Positions 13,439-13,597 of a stretch of 13,597 nt of DNA are shown here, piece by piece. Positions within the stretch are counted from its first letter, which is position 1; each line of letters starts with the position of its first letter. The position numbers were made by a program, and so were the translations under genes. Under the pieces are notes generated by a model. That model saw only the letters and a program-made list of their open reading frames with translations, was not told the DNA's origin and did no database searches. The stretch lies in assembly GCA_946221825.1 (NCBI GenBank), contig CAMINA010000025.1, forward strand, positions 1 through 13,597, read 5' to 3'. Origin of the DNA: an uncultured Nesterenkonia sp. GTDB taxonomy: Bacteria > Actinomycetota > Actinomycetes > Actinomycetales > Micrococcaceae.

Positions 13439-13597
13439 ATGGCTGAGAACCGGACTGCCCGCGCTGAGGGCCCGACGACCACAGAGGACACCGAGCGCGG
13501 CTTCCGGATGCCGCATATCTATGTGATCCTCTTCGCCCTCTCCGCACTGGCGGCCCTGGCCACCTACATCGTGCCGGCCAACCAGTATGACCGGGTG
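13439..13597 (+). CDS. YfcC-family membrane transporter, N-terminal part (truncated by window end)
   Basis: Fifty-three residues are visible. A charged N-terminal tail of about 24 residues is followed by RMPHIYVILF and a hydrophobic segment ending in TYIVPANQYDRV. The MPH-xYVILF...TYIVPAxxYDR pattern is typical of the start of YfcC-family carriers, in the DcuC/ArcD-related ion transporter group. Members are predicted basic amino-acid or C4-dicarboxylate carriers with about a dozen membrane spans. ATG 13439 is chosen because it sits at the predicted transcript start. Its operator matches that of the deaminase operon, which suggests uptake of a nitrogen compound, but the substrate is not known. 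Confidence 0.75.
   Translation, partial: MAENRTARAEGPTTTEDTERGFRMPHIYVILFALSALAALATYIVPANQYDRV

Noticed and set aside
1..13597. tRNA, rRNA, insertion sequence, transposase or CRISPR array
   Set aside because: No transposase motifs, no regular repeat-spacer pattern and no cloverleaf-like segment were found by eye. A covariance-model scan would be needed to exclude small RNAs.

Overview
The window is very GC-rich, with long antisense open frames, GTG starts and GTGA/ATGA gene overlaps. It carries Moco hydroxylase genes, YfcC-type and ABC transporters, and promoters that look leaderless with TANNNT -10 boxes. This points to a high-GC actinobacterium, probably Micrococcales. The acidic substrate-binding protein would suit a halotolerant genus such as Nesterenkonia, but the genus is a guess.

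Layout. Positions 1-60 hold the 3' end of an unrecognised + strand gene, followed without a gap by a MobA-like nucleotidyltransferase (57-659). A convergent intergenic hairpin (683-753) separates it from two minus-strand genes read right to left: an XdhC-type maturation factor (5834-4656) and a 1294-residue three-domain molybdenum hydroxylase (4654-770). A divergent control region (5835-5978) separates these from a six-gene + strand operon (5979-12352). That operon encodes an 8-oxoguanine/guanine deaminase-like amidohydrolase, a second TrzA/MtaD-like amidohydrolase, and an ABC importer made of an NMT1/THI5-like lipoprotein, a TauB-like ATPase and two permeases. A ribokinase-family gene (13262-12357) lies convergent to it with a 4-nt gap. 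A second divergent control region (13263-13438) leads into the start of a YfcC-type transporter, cut by the window edge.

How the genes fit together. The reading I prefer is scavenging of purine-like, possibly oxidised, heterocycles for nitrogen. The importer brings in the ring compound, the two deaminases remove exocyclic amino groups, the Mo hydroxylase oxidises the ring, MobA-like and XdhC proteins mature its cofactor, and the sugar kinase takes up ribose from nucleosides. The two + strand promoters share one architecture: GTAAC and GAAAC/AAAAC pentamers phased by 11 bp, the last one 15 bp upstream of a TAGCGT -10 box, with the ATG where the transcript should start. This resembles GlnR nitrogen control.

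The most striking signals are these. A perfect 27-bp inverted repeat (2946-3022) is inserted in frame inside the Mo hydroxylase gene and is translated into about 26 extra residues, much like a protein-coding palindromic element. The hydroxylase has the domain order FAD, [2Fe-2S], Mo, which is collinear with a coxMSL operon rather than with eukaryotic xanthine dehydrogenase. The two promoters share a phased operator.
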